Below, piece after piece: positions 6,914-12,819 of a DNA stretch of 12,819 nucleotides. The stretch comes from Planctomycetota bacterium. Its GTDB lineage: Bacteria; Planctomycetota; Phycisphaerae; Sedimentisphaerales; SM23-30. Positions within the stretch are counted from its first letter, which is position 1. Every line of letters starts with the position of its first letter. A model generated the notes under the pieces. That model had not been told where the DNA came from. It saw nothing but the letters and a program-made list of their open reading frames with translations, and ran no database searches. The DNA is taken from contig JAKJEP010000063.1 of NCBI GenBank assembly GCA_022705365.1, forward strand, positions 1 through 12,819. Direction: 5' to 3'. The position numbers and the translations under genes are program-made.

Positions 6914-7807
6914 ATGACTACCATACATCCGAAAGTAATTTTGGGTTTTGATATGGAAACCGATATCGGCAGCTGGACGCCTTTCTATGAAGGATTGGTG
7001 CACGGTACGCCCAGGATATTGGAGGTACTTTCGAAACACGGGTTGCGTGCTACTTTTTTCTTTGTGGGGGAAGCCGCCCGATTGCACCCGGAGATGGTGC
7101 ACATGGTAACTCAGGCGGGCCACGAGGTAGGCTGTCACACTCTGTATCATGAGACGATCGGGGATGAGATCATTCCGATTCCCGGCATTCGGCCGGTATT
7201 GCCGGAAGAATGTTTTCACCGAATCGAGGTGGCTGCGGACGCGGTACAGCAGGTACTGGGGAAAAAAGTCACATCCTTTCGTGCGCCGAGGCTCTGGGGA
7301 AGCACCGCGATGGTCAATGCGCTGGAAGATCTGGGATTTACCGCAGATGCTTCCTATCCGATGTTCTTTTATAAAGATCGAGTAATACCTTATCATCCGA
7401 GCCGTTCGGACTGGACGGCGGAAGGGGATATGAAAATCATGGAAATTCCGAATTTTGCGGATATGACCATCCAGAGCCAGGATCCGCACGGCCGGGACCG
7501 GGATGCCTGGCCGATTTTCCGGACGGAAAATGCCCTGGCTCTGGTGCGGCATGTCGATCATATGCTGAAGTTCTATGCGGATAAAAAGCTGCCGCCGGTT
7601 TTGTGTTTTTATATGCATCCCTGGGAATTCCATAAAATGCCGGAAGGGCTGATTCATTTTGGGGAAGGAGCGGTGCTTCCGGATCCATTCATCATCAAGA
7701 ACTGCGGCCGGGTAGCGGTACAAGAACTGGATAATTTCATTACGCTGTTGAAAGAGCGAGGAGCGGAATTTGCCACTGCCGGAGATATGGCGGACTGGGA
7801 GGTTTAG
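6914..7807 (+). CDS. Polysaccharide deacetylase-like (NodB fold) protein
   Basis: The 297-residue protein starts at ATG 6914, one base after the regulator's stop; AGGGAG at 6898-6903 inside the regulator gene is the likely ribosome binding site, so the two are translationally coupled. NodB motifs: FDMETD (Asp13, Glu15/Asp17) as motif 1; HTLYH (His75, His79) as the metal-binding H-x3-H; FRAPRLWGS (Arg123-Ala-Pro125) as motif 3; and HPWEF (His235) near the end. The family removes N-acyl groups from amino sugars or, in the PuuE/allantoinase-like branch that this layout resembles, hydrolyses cyclic amides. There is no signal peptide, so it should act in the cytoplasm, on an imported small molecule rather than on cell-wall polymer. 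The precise substrate is unknown. The next gene follows after 3 bases. Confidence 0.85.
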   Translation: MTTIHPKVILGFDMETDIGSWTPFYEGLVHGTPRILEVLSKHGLRATFFFVGEAARLHPEMVHMVTQAGHEVGCHTLYHETIGDEIIPIPGIRPVLPEECFHRIEVAADAVQQVLGKKVTSFRAPRLWGSTAMVNALEDLGFTADASYPMFFYKDRVIPYHPSRSDWTAEGDMKIMEIPNFADMTIQSQDPHGRDRDAWPIFRTENALALVRHVDHMLKFYADKKLPPVLCFYMHPWEFHKMPEGLIHFGEGAVLPDPFIIKNCGRVAVQELDNFITLLKERGAEFATAGDMADWEV

Positions 7808-7810
7808 AAA

Positions 7811-8818
7811 ATGAAGGTGCTGGATGAGCTTATCGAGCTGCAGAATAAAAACGGATACCTGTATCAGGGGGATCGATGCCGCACGGTTTTTGCCCCGGCT
7901 CTGGGGGCAAGAGTATTCTGTGAGCTGGACGGCCGGCTGCTGCACCGGCTGGATATAGAAAATGTTCGGAATCCCAATAAATCATTCAATAACTACGGCG
8001 GGAATAATTTCTGGCCGGCCCCGGAGGGAGGCCCATACGGATTCAATTACCGGGGCAAGGAATGGTATGTTCAGCCGGCTATCAATAAGGAGCCTTTCGC
8101 AATCCAAACCCGCACCTCGAACCGGGCAAAAGCCGTTAAACAGGTGATGTTGCACAATCGATTCGGGGCCGAACTGGAAGTCATCATGCAGCGGGAATTT
8201 GGTATGGATCGTGTTCCCGAACAGATCAGGAGCCTTGAACCCGCCGCTTCTCTGGCCTATACCGTAACGGACTCTTTGGAGGTACGGAATGAAGTTTCTA
8301 CCGGGCAGGCCCTGATTGCCTGCTGGACATTGGAACAGTTCGATGCCACTGACCAGACCGTTGCTTTTGCCAAAGTGGGTAATCCCCAACAGGCCATCAA
8401 TTTTGACTTCTATGAGCACCCTCAAGATCGAATCCGTTATGGCCGTGACGGTTTTTTCTATCGTGTCGATGGTCAAAAAAAAGGACAGATAGGCATCCGG
8501 AAAGCCGCCCAGGCCGAATATATCGGATTTTATGATCTGGAAAATAAGCTGCTTTGTATCCGTGAGATTATCAGCCAAAGCGGCGGCCTCTACTTCAACA
8601 TGGCGGATAACGAACAATCCCAAGGGCCTTTCTCCGCCGCGGACAACTTCAGCATATACAACAGTGACATCGATGCCGGTTTTTTCGAACTCGAAACCGT
8701 AGCCGGCGCTATGGTCGAAAATAACCTGTTAAAAGGCTCCCGCATGACCAGCAGAACCAGTTTCGCACGGTTCGACAACCGCGATGCGATTGAGCAGTTT
8801 ATACAAGATCTTCAATAA
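7811..8818 (+). CDS. Mutarotase-like (aldose-epimerase fold) protein, function unknown
   Basis: A 335-residue soluble protein with no signal peptide. GGGAGG (7797-7802), within the end of the upstream gene, is a good ribosome binding site. The segment FNNYGGNNFWPAPEGGPYGF (residues about 59-78) is the landmark: it resembles the G-G-x-x-x-W/F-x-x-P-E-G-G core of mutarotase-like proteins of the DUF6786/DUF4380 type, which are built on the galactose mutarotase beta-sandwich. Later pieces fit the same fold (LEVRNEVSTGQALIACWTLEQF, FFYRVDGQKKGQIGIRKAAQ, then EYIGFYD near the end). The usual His/Glu pair of aldose-1-epimerase could not be assigned with confidence. Placed between a deacetylase-like gene and M24 genes, it probably binds or interconverts the sugar handled by this operon. 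It could also be only a carbohydrate-binding protein. Confidence 0.65.
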   Translation: MKVLDELIELQNKNGYLYQGDRCRTVFAPALGARVFCELDGRLLHRLDIENVRNPNKSFNNYGGNNFWPAPEGGPYGFNYRGKEWYVQPAINKEPFAIQTRTSNRAKAVKQVMLHNRFGAELEVIMQREFGMDRVPEQIRSLEPAASLAYTVTDSLEVRNEVSTGQALIACWTLEQFDATDQTVAFAKVGNPQQAINFDFYEHPQDRIRYGRDGFFYRVDGQKKGQIGIRKAAQAEYIGFYDLENKLLCIREIISQSGGLYFNMADNEQSQGPFSAADNFSIYNSDIDAGFFELETVAGAMVENNLLKGSRMTSRTSFARFDNRDAIEQFIQDLQ

Positions 8819-8849
8819 AAATTGCATAACGAAAGATAATTGCAGCCAG

Positions 8850-8861
8850 AAAACGTTTAAA
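8850..8861 (+). promoter_or_regulatory. Possible second LacI-type operator before the M24 genes
   Basis: AAACGTTT (8851-8858) is a perfect 8-base palindrome centred on CG in the only sizeable early gap of the operon (68 bases). Extended to 14 bases (8848-8861) it fits the cre-type consensus TGWAANCGNTNWCA with two mismatches. It differs in its half sites from the operator at 5844, so it may serve another LacI-family protein or be chance. Confidence 0.3.
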
Positions 8862-8886
8862 CCACAAAATTGAAAAAGGAATGAAC

Positions 8887-10050
8887 ATGACTAACCATTT
8901 ACTCCCTGACAGTGAATTTCAGAAACGATGGCAGAAGACTCAGCAATTAGTCCGTGAAAAAGGGCTGGATGTTCTGATTGTACATTCGAATGAGGCGGAT
9001 TTTGCCAATGTGCGTTACCTGAGCGACTATTGGCCTATTTTTGAGACCGCCGGCGTAATTGTGCCGGCCCGGGGCGAACCGGCCCTGATCATCGGACCGG
9101 AAAGCGAAACGTATGCCAGGGACCGGAGCCGCATCCGGAAGATCTATAAAGTGGTCGCGTACCGGGAGAGTGCGGAACCGGAGTACCCGGGTGTACCTGT
9201 CGATACGTTTGCCAGTATCTTTAGCGAGATGTTCCCCGGCCAAAAGCCGAAGAAGATCGGCCTGGCCGGCTACCAGATATTCCCACTTCCGGTTTTTAAT
9301 GAAATCCAAAAAGCGGCACCGGAAGCAGAGATTATCAAAAGCGATGAAATCATCTTTAATCAGCGTAAAATCAAATCCGCCGCTGAAATGGGTATGCTGA
9401 AAGAGGCCTTTCGCATCTCGGAAAAAGCCCTGGAAAAAGCATTAGCGGAAATCAGACCCGATATGACCGAGCTGCAACTGGTCGGCATCATTCAGAAGGA
9501 ACTCTACGCACACGGGGCGGAATATGAAGGCCATCCAACCTATGTATTGGCCGGCAGGAATTCCAACCATGCCATCGGCCGTCCCGGTTATGAAAAACTG
9601 GGTAGGAACCGGCTGATCCAGTTTAACGTGGGAGCGCGGTTTGGCGGATATTCTTCCAGTGTAGGCTGCCCTGTATGTATTGGGAAAATGAGTGGGGAGA
9701 TGCGGCGGCTGGTGGAAGCCGGTTTGGAATTGCATTTTAAAACAAGGGAATGGATGAAGGCCGGGGTGGTAGCGAAAGAGGTGGTCCAGAAGTTTTTTGA
9801 CCATGCGGAAAAAATGGGGGTCCGCGAAAACGCCCTTTACGGTCCCTGCCACGGGCTGGGGATGATGGAGGTGGAACAGCCGTGGATGGAATCACATAGT
9901 GACTATTTGTTGGAAGAAAACATGACCTTCCAGATTGATACCTTTCTCTATAATCCCGAATTTGGCCTGCGCTGGGAAACCGGTGCAGCCGTTACCAAAG
10001 GCGGAGTGGAGGTTTTCTCGGATGTAATCAAGGATGTGGTGGAATTGTGA
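8887..10050 (+). CDS. M24-fold (creatinase/aminopeptidase P-like) protein 1, metal site incomplete
   Basis: ATG 8887 is chosen over ATG 8881 because AAGGA ends at 8880, giving a 6-base spacing; the product is 387 residues. Residues about 8-145 form the creatinase N-terminal domain (RYLSDYWP.FETAGVIVP..GEP) and about 155-387 the pita-bread catalytic domain. Against the M24 ligand set Asp, Asp, His, Glu, Glu, the sequence shows Asn247 (FNVGARFGGY) and Ser258 at the two Asp positions, His322 kept (PCHGLGMMEVEQP), Asp351 for the first Glu (FQIDTFLY), and Glu364 kept (RWETGAAVT). The auxiliary His228 is present. Losing both Asp should abolish the usual dinuclear metal centre. Creatinase shows that this fold can hydrolyse C-N bonds without metal, so a hydrolase acting on a small amide or guanidino compound is plausible. 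It has a tandem paralogue downstream. Confidence 0.85.
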   Translation: MTNHLLPDSEFQKRWQKTQQLVREKGLDVLIVHSNEADFANVRYLSDYWPIFETAGVIVPARGEPALIIGPESETYARDRSRIRKIYKVVAYRESAEPEYPGVPVDTFASIFSEMFPGQKPKKIGLAGYQIFPLPVFNEIQKAAPEAEIIKSDEIIFNQRKIKSAAEMGMLKEAFRISEKALEKALAEIRPDMTELQLVGIIQKELYAHGAEYEGHPTYVLAGRNSNHAIGRPGYEKLGRNRLIQFNVGARFGGYSSSVGCPVCIGKMSGEMRRLVEAGLELHFKTREWMKAGVVAKEVVQKFFDHAEKMGVRENALYGPCHGLGMMEVEQPWMESHSDYLLEENMTFQIDTFLYNPEFGLRWETGAAVTKGGVEVFSDVIKDVVEL

Positions 10051-10113
10051 TACGATGTCCTTTTAATGGAACCAATCAAAATCGGCATAAAAAATAGTAT
10101 AGGAGAAATTACC

Positions 10114-11283
10114 ATGGGATATCTGGCAAAAGAAGAACGGGATCTAAGGCTGGTCAAAGTTCGTACTATCATGAAGGCTAAGGATCTGGACCTGGTTCTG
10201 GTCTATTATGATGAATTTAACATTGGCAATGGCTGGTATCTGACCGGCTGGTGCCCGCAATTTGAAAGCGGTGCGGTTTTGGTACCCAAAAAAGGCGAGC
10301 CGATGATTCTGGGTGGACCGGAGAGCGAACCCTATGCCAAACAGGACAGCGCAATTACGGAAACGCGTAACTTCCCGGTATTCATGGTACCGGATGAGGA
10401 ATATCCCAATGCCACCATCAGCAGCTTCCCTGCACTCTTCCAGGAACTGAGTTCCACAGTAGGTAAAATTAAACGGGTGGGGATGGTAGGGGCAGGAAGG
10501 ATGCCGGCGGAGTGTTATAAACAGATTGTAGATGGTTTTCAAGGAGTAGAGCTGATCGATATTACCGGTGATTATGTATCGCTGCGATATAGCAAAAGTA
10601 AATGGGAAATCGAACAAATCAAAGCGGCATTTCAACTGGCGGATGAATGTTATGAAGCTATGAAAGGAACGATAAAGCCTGGCGTATCCGAAATTGAAGT
10701 GGCCGCTGCGGGAGAATACGCTGCCCGTAGAAAAGGCGCGAGCGGCTTTGGCTTCAGCGCCATTGTGGGCAGCGGTCTGCGATCCAACGCCGTGGTGCCT
10801 ACCGCCAGCTCGAAAAAACTGGTTGACGGCGAACTGGCCATGATGGGTCTGGCGCCCAAAATAAAGGGCTACGCGGGAGTATTCGGCCATACCCTGCCGG
10901 TTTCTGGCCATTACAGTGATAGTCAGAAGCAATGCCTGAAACATATGTCGGAGGCCTTCCGATTAACCAGAGAACAACTGATTCTGGGCAAAAGCGGACG
11001 AGAAATTGACGCCCCGGCCCGGGCCTATTTTAAGAAACAGGGGCTTTCTAAATATCTGGTTTGCCCGTTTGCCCATACCATTGGTCTGCATGAAGCGGAA
11101 TCTCCGTTTTTCGGTCCGAATAGCAGCGACATGCTTCGGGCAGGCATGACCGTCTGCGTAGATATCAGCTTTTTCGGTCATCCGGAATGGCACGGCGGCA
11201 GAATCGAGACGGGATTTGAAATCACGGAAAAGGGTGCTGTTCCCATGAGTCCGAAGATGGATAAGATTTTATCGAATTTGTAA
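10114..11283 (+). CDS. M24-fold (creatinase/aminopeptidase P-like) protein 2, metal site lost
   Basis: ATG 10114 follows AGGAG (10101-10105) at a normal distance and is preferred over an upstream in-frame ATG at 10066, which would add 16 residues with no ribosome binding site; the product is 389 residues. It is a diverged paralogue of the preceding gene: WYLTGWCPQFESGAVLVPKK and GGPESEPYAK match the upstream RYLSDYWPIFETAGVIVPAR and GPESETYAR. Ligand positions: Gly245 and Val256 replace the two Asp, His321 is kept (FAHTIGLHEAESP), Asp350 replaces Glu (VCVDISFFG), Glu365 is kept (RIETGFEIT), and Asn225 replaces the auxiliary His. It is thus even further from a metallopeptidase than protein 1. 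The pair may form a heterodimer, since M24 proteins of this length are usually dimers, or act on different substrates. Gap to the transporter is 42 bases. Confidence 0.85.
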   Translation: MGYLAKEERDLRLVKVRTIMKAKDLDLVLVYYDEFNIGNGWYLTGWCPQFESGAVLVPKKGEPMILGGPESEPYAKQDSAITETRNFPVFMVPDEEYPNATISSFPALFQELSSTVGKIKRVGMVGAGRMPAECYKQIVDGFQGVELIDITGDYVSLRYSKSKWEIEQIKAAFQLADECYEAMKGTIKPGVSEIEVAAAGEYAARRKGASGFGFSAIVGSGLRSNAVVPTASSKKLVDGELAMMGLAPKIKGYAGVFGHTLPVSGHYSDSQKQCLKHMSEAFRLTREQLILGKSGREIDAPARAYFKKQGLSKYLVCPFAHTIGLHEAESPFFGPNSSDMLRAGMTVCVDISFFGHPEWHGGRIETGFEITEKGAVPMSPKMDKILSNL

Positions 11284-11325
11284 CTCCGCTTAAACGATCT
11301 ATGATGTCGTAGAGAGGCAATAGGT

Positions 11326-12372
11326 ATGAATCCATTTTTAGGTATTTTTTTACATGCCATCGGTGGTTTTTCTTCCGCCAGCTTTTACGTTCCCATCAAC
11401 AAGGTACAGCGCTGGGCCTGGGAAACCTATTGGATCACGCTGGGTTTTGTGGCCTGGGTAGTGATGCCCTGGATTGGAGCGTATTTGACCACTCCTGACC
11501 TCTGGGGCATTCTGTCGAGCTGTCCGCACAAAAACTTGTTTTGGACCTATTTTTTTGGGGTACTGTGGGGGATCGGAGGTCTGAGCTGCGGCTTGAGTTT
11601 ACGTTACCTGGGGCTATCGCTGGGGCAGTCCATATCTCTGGGTTTTTGTGCCGCTTTTGGCACACTGATCCCGCCGATCTTTGCCGGCGATGTGGCCAGC
11701 TTGTTTGGTACCGCTTCCGGTCTTATCGTAATGGCCGGCATCGTGATATGTCTGGCCGGCATTACTATGTGCGGATATGCAGGCGCTCTCAAAGAACGCC
11801 AGCTTACCCCCGACCAGAAAAAGGAAGCGGTCAAAGATTTTGCGTTTATCAAAGGTTTCTCCGTGGCCGTTTTCGGCGGCATCATGAGTGCTTCCATGGC
11901 CTTTGCCCTTACGGCAGGAAAGCCCATAGCCCAGGCCGCTTTGGAGGCAGGAACCGCTTCTATCTATCAGAATAATCCGGTACTGATTGTAGCGCTGGCG
12001 GGCGGTTTCACTACGAATTTCATTTGCTGCACGTTCCTCAAGCTAAAAAATAAAACCATGTCTGACTTTGTCGCCAAACCGGACAGGACCTTGTTACGAA
12101 ACTACCTTCTGGCCTTTCTGAGTGGAGCCATGTGGTATGGCCAGTATTTCTTCTATGGTATGGGAACCACTAAAATGGGAAAATATGATTTCGCCAGTTG
12201 GAGTATCCACATGGCTTTTATTATTGTTTTCAGCAATTTTTGGGGGATTTATCTAAAGGAGTGGAAACTGGTCAATTCCAAGACGAAAATGATTCTCTTG
12301 ATCGGAATACTGGTTTTAATTGCCTCTACTTTTATGATAGGCATAGGCAATAGTATGGCTGCGGAAAAGTAG
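11326..12372 (+). CDS. RhaT-family sugar/proton symporter
   Basis: The 348-residue protein starts at ATG 11326 behind AGAGAGG (11311-11317) and matches the length of E. coli RhaT (344). It is very hydrophobic, with about ten membrane segments. Landmarks shared with RhaT: HAIGGFSSASFYVPINKVQR then WAWETYW at residues 10-37, FGVLWGIGGLSCGLSLRYLG near 85-105, AGALKER in the middle loop, GGIMSASMAFAL plus AGKPI near 185-205, and LSGAMWYGQYFFYGMGTTKM near 265-285. RhaT imports L-rhamnose or L-lyxose with a proton; it is a drug/metabolite transporter superfamily member in the inner membrane. No rhamnose isomerase, kinase or aldolase gene is visible here, so the cargo may be another sugar or a sugar derivative processed by the upstream genes. 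Confidence 0.9.
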   Translation: MNPFLGIFLHAIGGFSSASFYVPINKVQRWAWETYWITLGFVAWVVMPWIGAYLTTPDLWGILSSCPHKNLFWTYFFGVLWGIGGLSCGLSLRYLGLSLGQSISLGFCAAFGTLIPPIFAGDVASLFGTASGLIVMAGIVICLAGITMCGYAGALKERQLTPDQKKEAVKDFAFIKGFSVAVFGGIMSASMAFALTAGKPIAQAALEAGTASIYQNNPVLIVALAGGFTTNFICCTFLKLKNKTMSDFVAKPDRTLLRNYLLAFLSGAMWYGQYFFYGMGTTKMGKYDFASWSIHMAFIIVFSNFWGIYLKEWKLVNSKTKMILLIGILVLIASTFMIGIGNSMAAEK

Positions 12373-12445
12373 AAGATGTATCTATTCAAGGGATACGTAT
12401 AAGATTTCAAATTAATTGTTCATGTACCTGTAAGGGAAATTGATT

Positions 12446-12819
12446 ATGAACCAGAAAATGAAAGCGACAACCATTTTATGTTTTATGTTTTTTGCAAGTA
12501 TCTCCCTTTTCCCACTCTTCGCCCAACCGGTACCGGAAGATATATTTCCCTTGGCGCTGCATTTTCCGGACCGGCTGCATGCATTTGTGTGGCGGAACTG
12601 GCAGTCGGTGTCGCTGGAGAGGATGGGGCAGGTGCTGGGGACGACGCCGGAATCACTGGCGGAGATCGGCCAGTCGATGGGGCTGCCGGAGCAGGGAGTG
12701 ATTTCGGATGTGTATCTGCAGCGGGGGTATATCTCGCTGATCCGGCGGAACTGGCATCTGATTTCGCGGGAGCAGATGCTGAAGCTGCTGGGGTGGTCGG
12801 AGCAGGAATTTGCGTTTAC
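12446..12819 (+). CDS. N-terminus of a secreted protein with duplicated 'RNW' helical motif (runs off the window)
   Basis: ATG 12446 follows TAAGGGA (12431-12437). The first 26 residues form a signal peptide (MNQKMKATT, hydrophobic core, likely cut after LFA). The 124 residues visible then contain two related segments: residues 48-74, VWRNWQSVSLERMGQVLGTT and PESLAEI, and residues 99-124, IRRNWHLISREQMLKLLGWS and EQEFAF. Each is R-N-W, x2, (V/I)-S, then a helical stretch ending in a Leu-Gly turn, so this is an internal duplication. FPDRLHAFVWRNW and RGYISLIRRNWHL look like the N-terminus of a family of large secreted proteins in Bacteroidota, Verrucomicrobiota and Planctomycetota, possibly DUF4838-type glycoside-hydrolase-like ones, but I cannot name it with confidence. 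A 73-base gap separates it from the transporter; whether it shares the operon is unknown. Confidence 0.7.
   Translation, partial: MNQKMKATTILCFMFFASISLFPLFAQPVPEDIFPLALHFPDRLHAFVWRNWQSVSLERMGQVLGTTPESLAEIGQSMGLPEQGVISDVYLQRGYISLIRRNWHLISREQMLKLLGWSEQEFAF

Noticed and set aside
6896..7945. Minus-strand 349-codon ORF opposite the deacetylase gene
   Set aside because: Shadow of a strongly supported plus-strand gene; its composition (many His, Arg, Gln) is typical of an antisense frame.
7982..8623. Minus-strand 213-codon ORF opposite the mutarotase-like gene
   Set aside because: Antisense shadow; the plus-strand frame has a ribosome binding site, operon context and family motifs.
10144..10944. 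Minus-strand 266-codon ORF opposite the second M24 gene
   Set aside because: Antisense shadow of a real coding gene, with no recognisable domain or start signal.
12492..12701. Plus-strand 69-codon ORF near the right edge
   Set aside because: Wrong frame: the frame from ATG 12446 has a ribosome binding site, signal peptide and continuous protein-like sequence to the window end; the other is rich in Arg, Cys and Trp as expected for a shadow.
1..12819. CRISPR array, tRNA or rRNA
   Set aside because: No regularly spaced direct repeats, no cloverleaf-like GTTCRANNC box with partner, and no rRNA-like conserved blocks were seen on either strand.

Overview
The window looks like accessory DNA from a Planctomycetota genome, most likely class Phycisphaerae. 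The reasons are a HAF-repeat protein with a PEP-CTERM sorting tail, a secreted-protein fragment ending in a dockerin-like single F-hand with the 'WLEC.WVPQ.AC' style tail common in that class, a GFTLVELLVVIAII-type pseudopilin, several secreted beta-helix proteins and a LacI regulator tied to glycan genes. This is inferred from protein style only. Verrucomicrobiota or Lentisphaerota are less likely alternatives.

Left part (1-5630): genes for surface and secreted proteins, with decay. In order: the 3' part of a HAF-repeat/PEP-CTERM protein (+); an AT-rich gap of about 500 bases; a secreted pectate-lyase-like beta-helix gene (+) broken by one extra C in a C6 run; a convergent intact secreted beta-helix gene (-); a stretch with no convincing gene that holds a degenerate pseudopilin (-); a long GC hairpin; the 3' end of a large dockerin-type secreted protein (-), cut off upstream; and, directly abutting it, an internally deleted IS3-family element (-).

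Right part (5770-12819): a gene array all on + and tightly spaced. A promoter with a perfect TATAAT and a LacI-type palindrome precede a LacI-family regulator. It is followed, 1 and 3 bases apart, by a NodB-fold polysaccharide deacetylase-like protein and a mutarotase-like (aldose-epimerase-fold) protein. After 68-, 63- and 42-base gaps come two tandem M24 (creatinase/aminopeptidase P fold) proteins and a RhaT-family sugar/proton symporter. A new secreted protein of unrecognised family begins at 12446 and runs off the window.

Taken together, 5770-12372 reads as a regulated uptake and catabolic operon for a sugar-containing compound carrying an amide, N-acyl or similar C-N bond: RhaT imports, LacI senses, the deacetylase-like and M24 proteins act on C-N bonds, and the mutarotase-like protein handles the sugar. 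The substrate cannot be read from sequence. The strongest oddity is that both M24 proteins have lost the two metal-binding aspartates of the peptidases, which points to creatinase-like metal-free chemistry or a non-catalytic role. No rRNA, tRNA or CRISPR array was seen.
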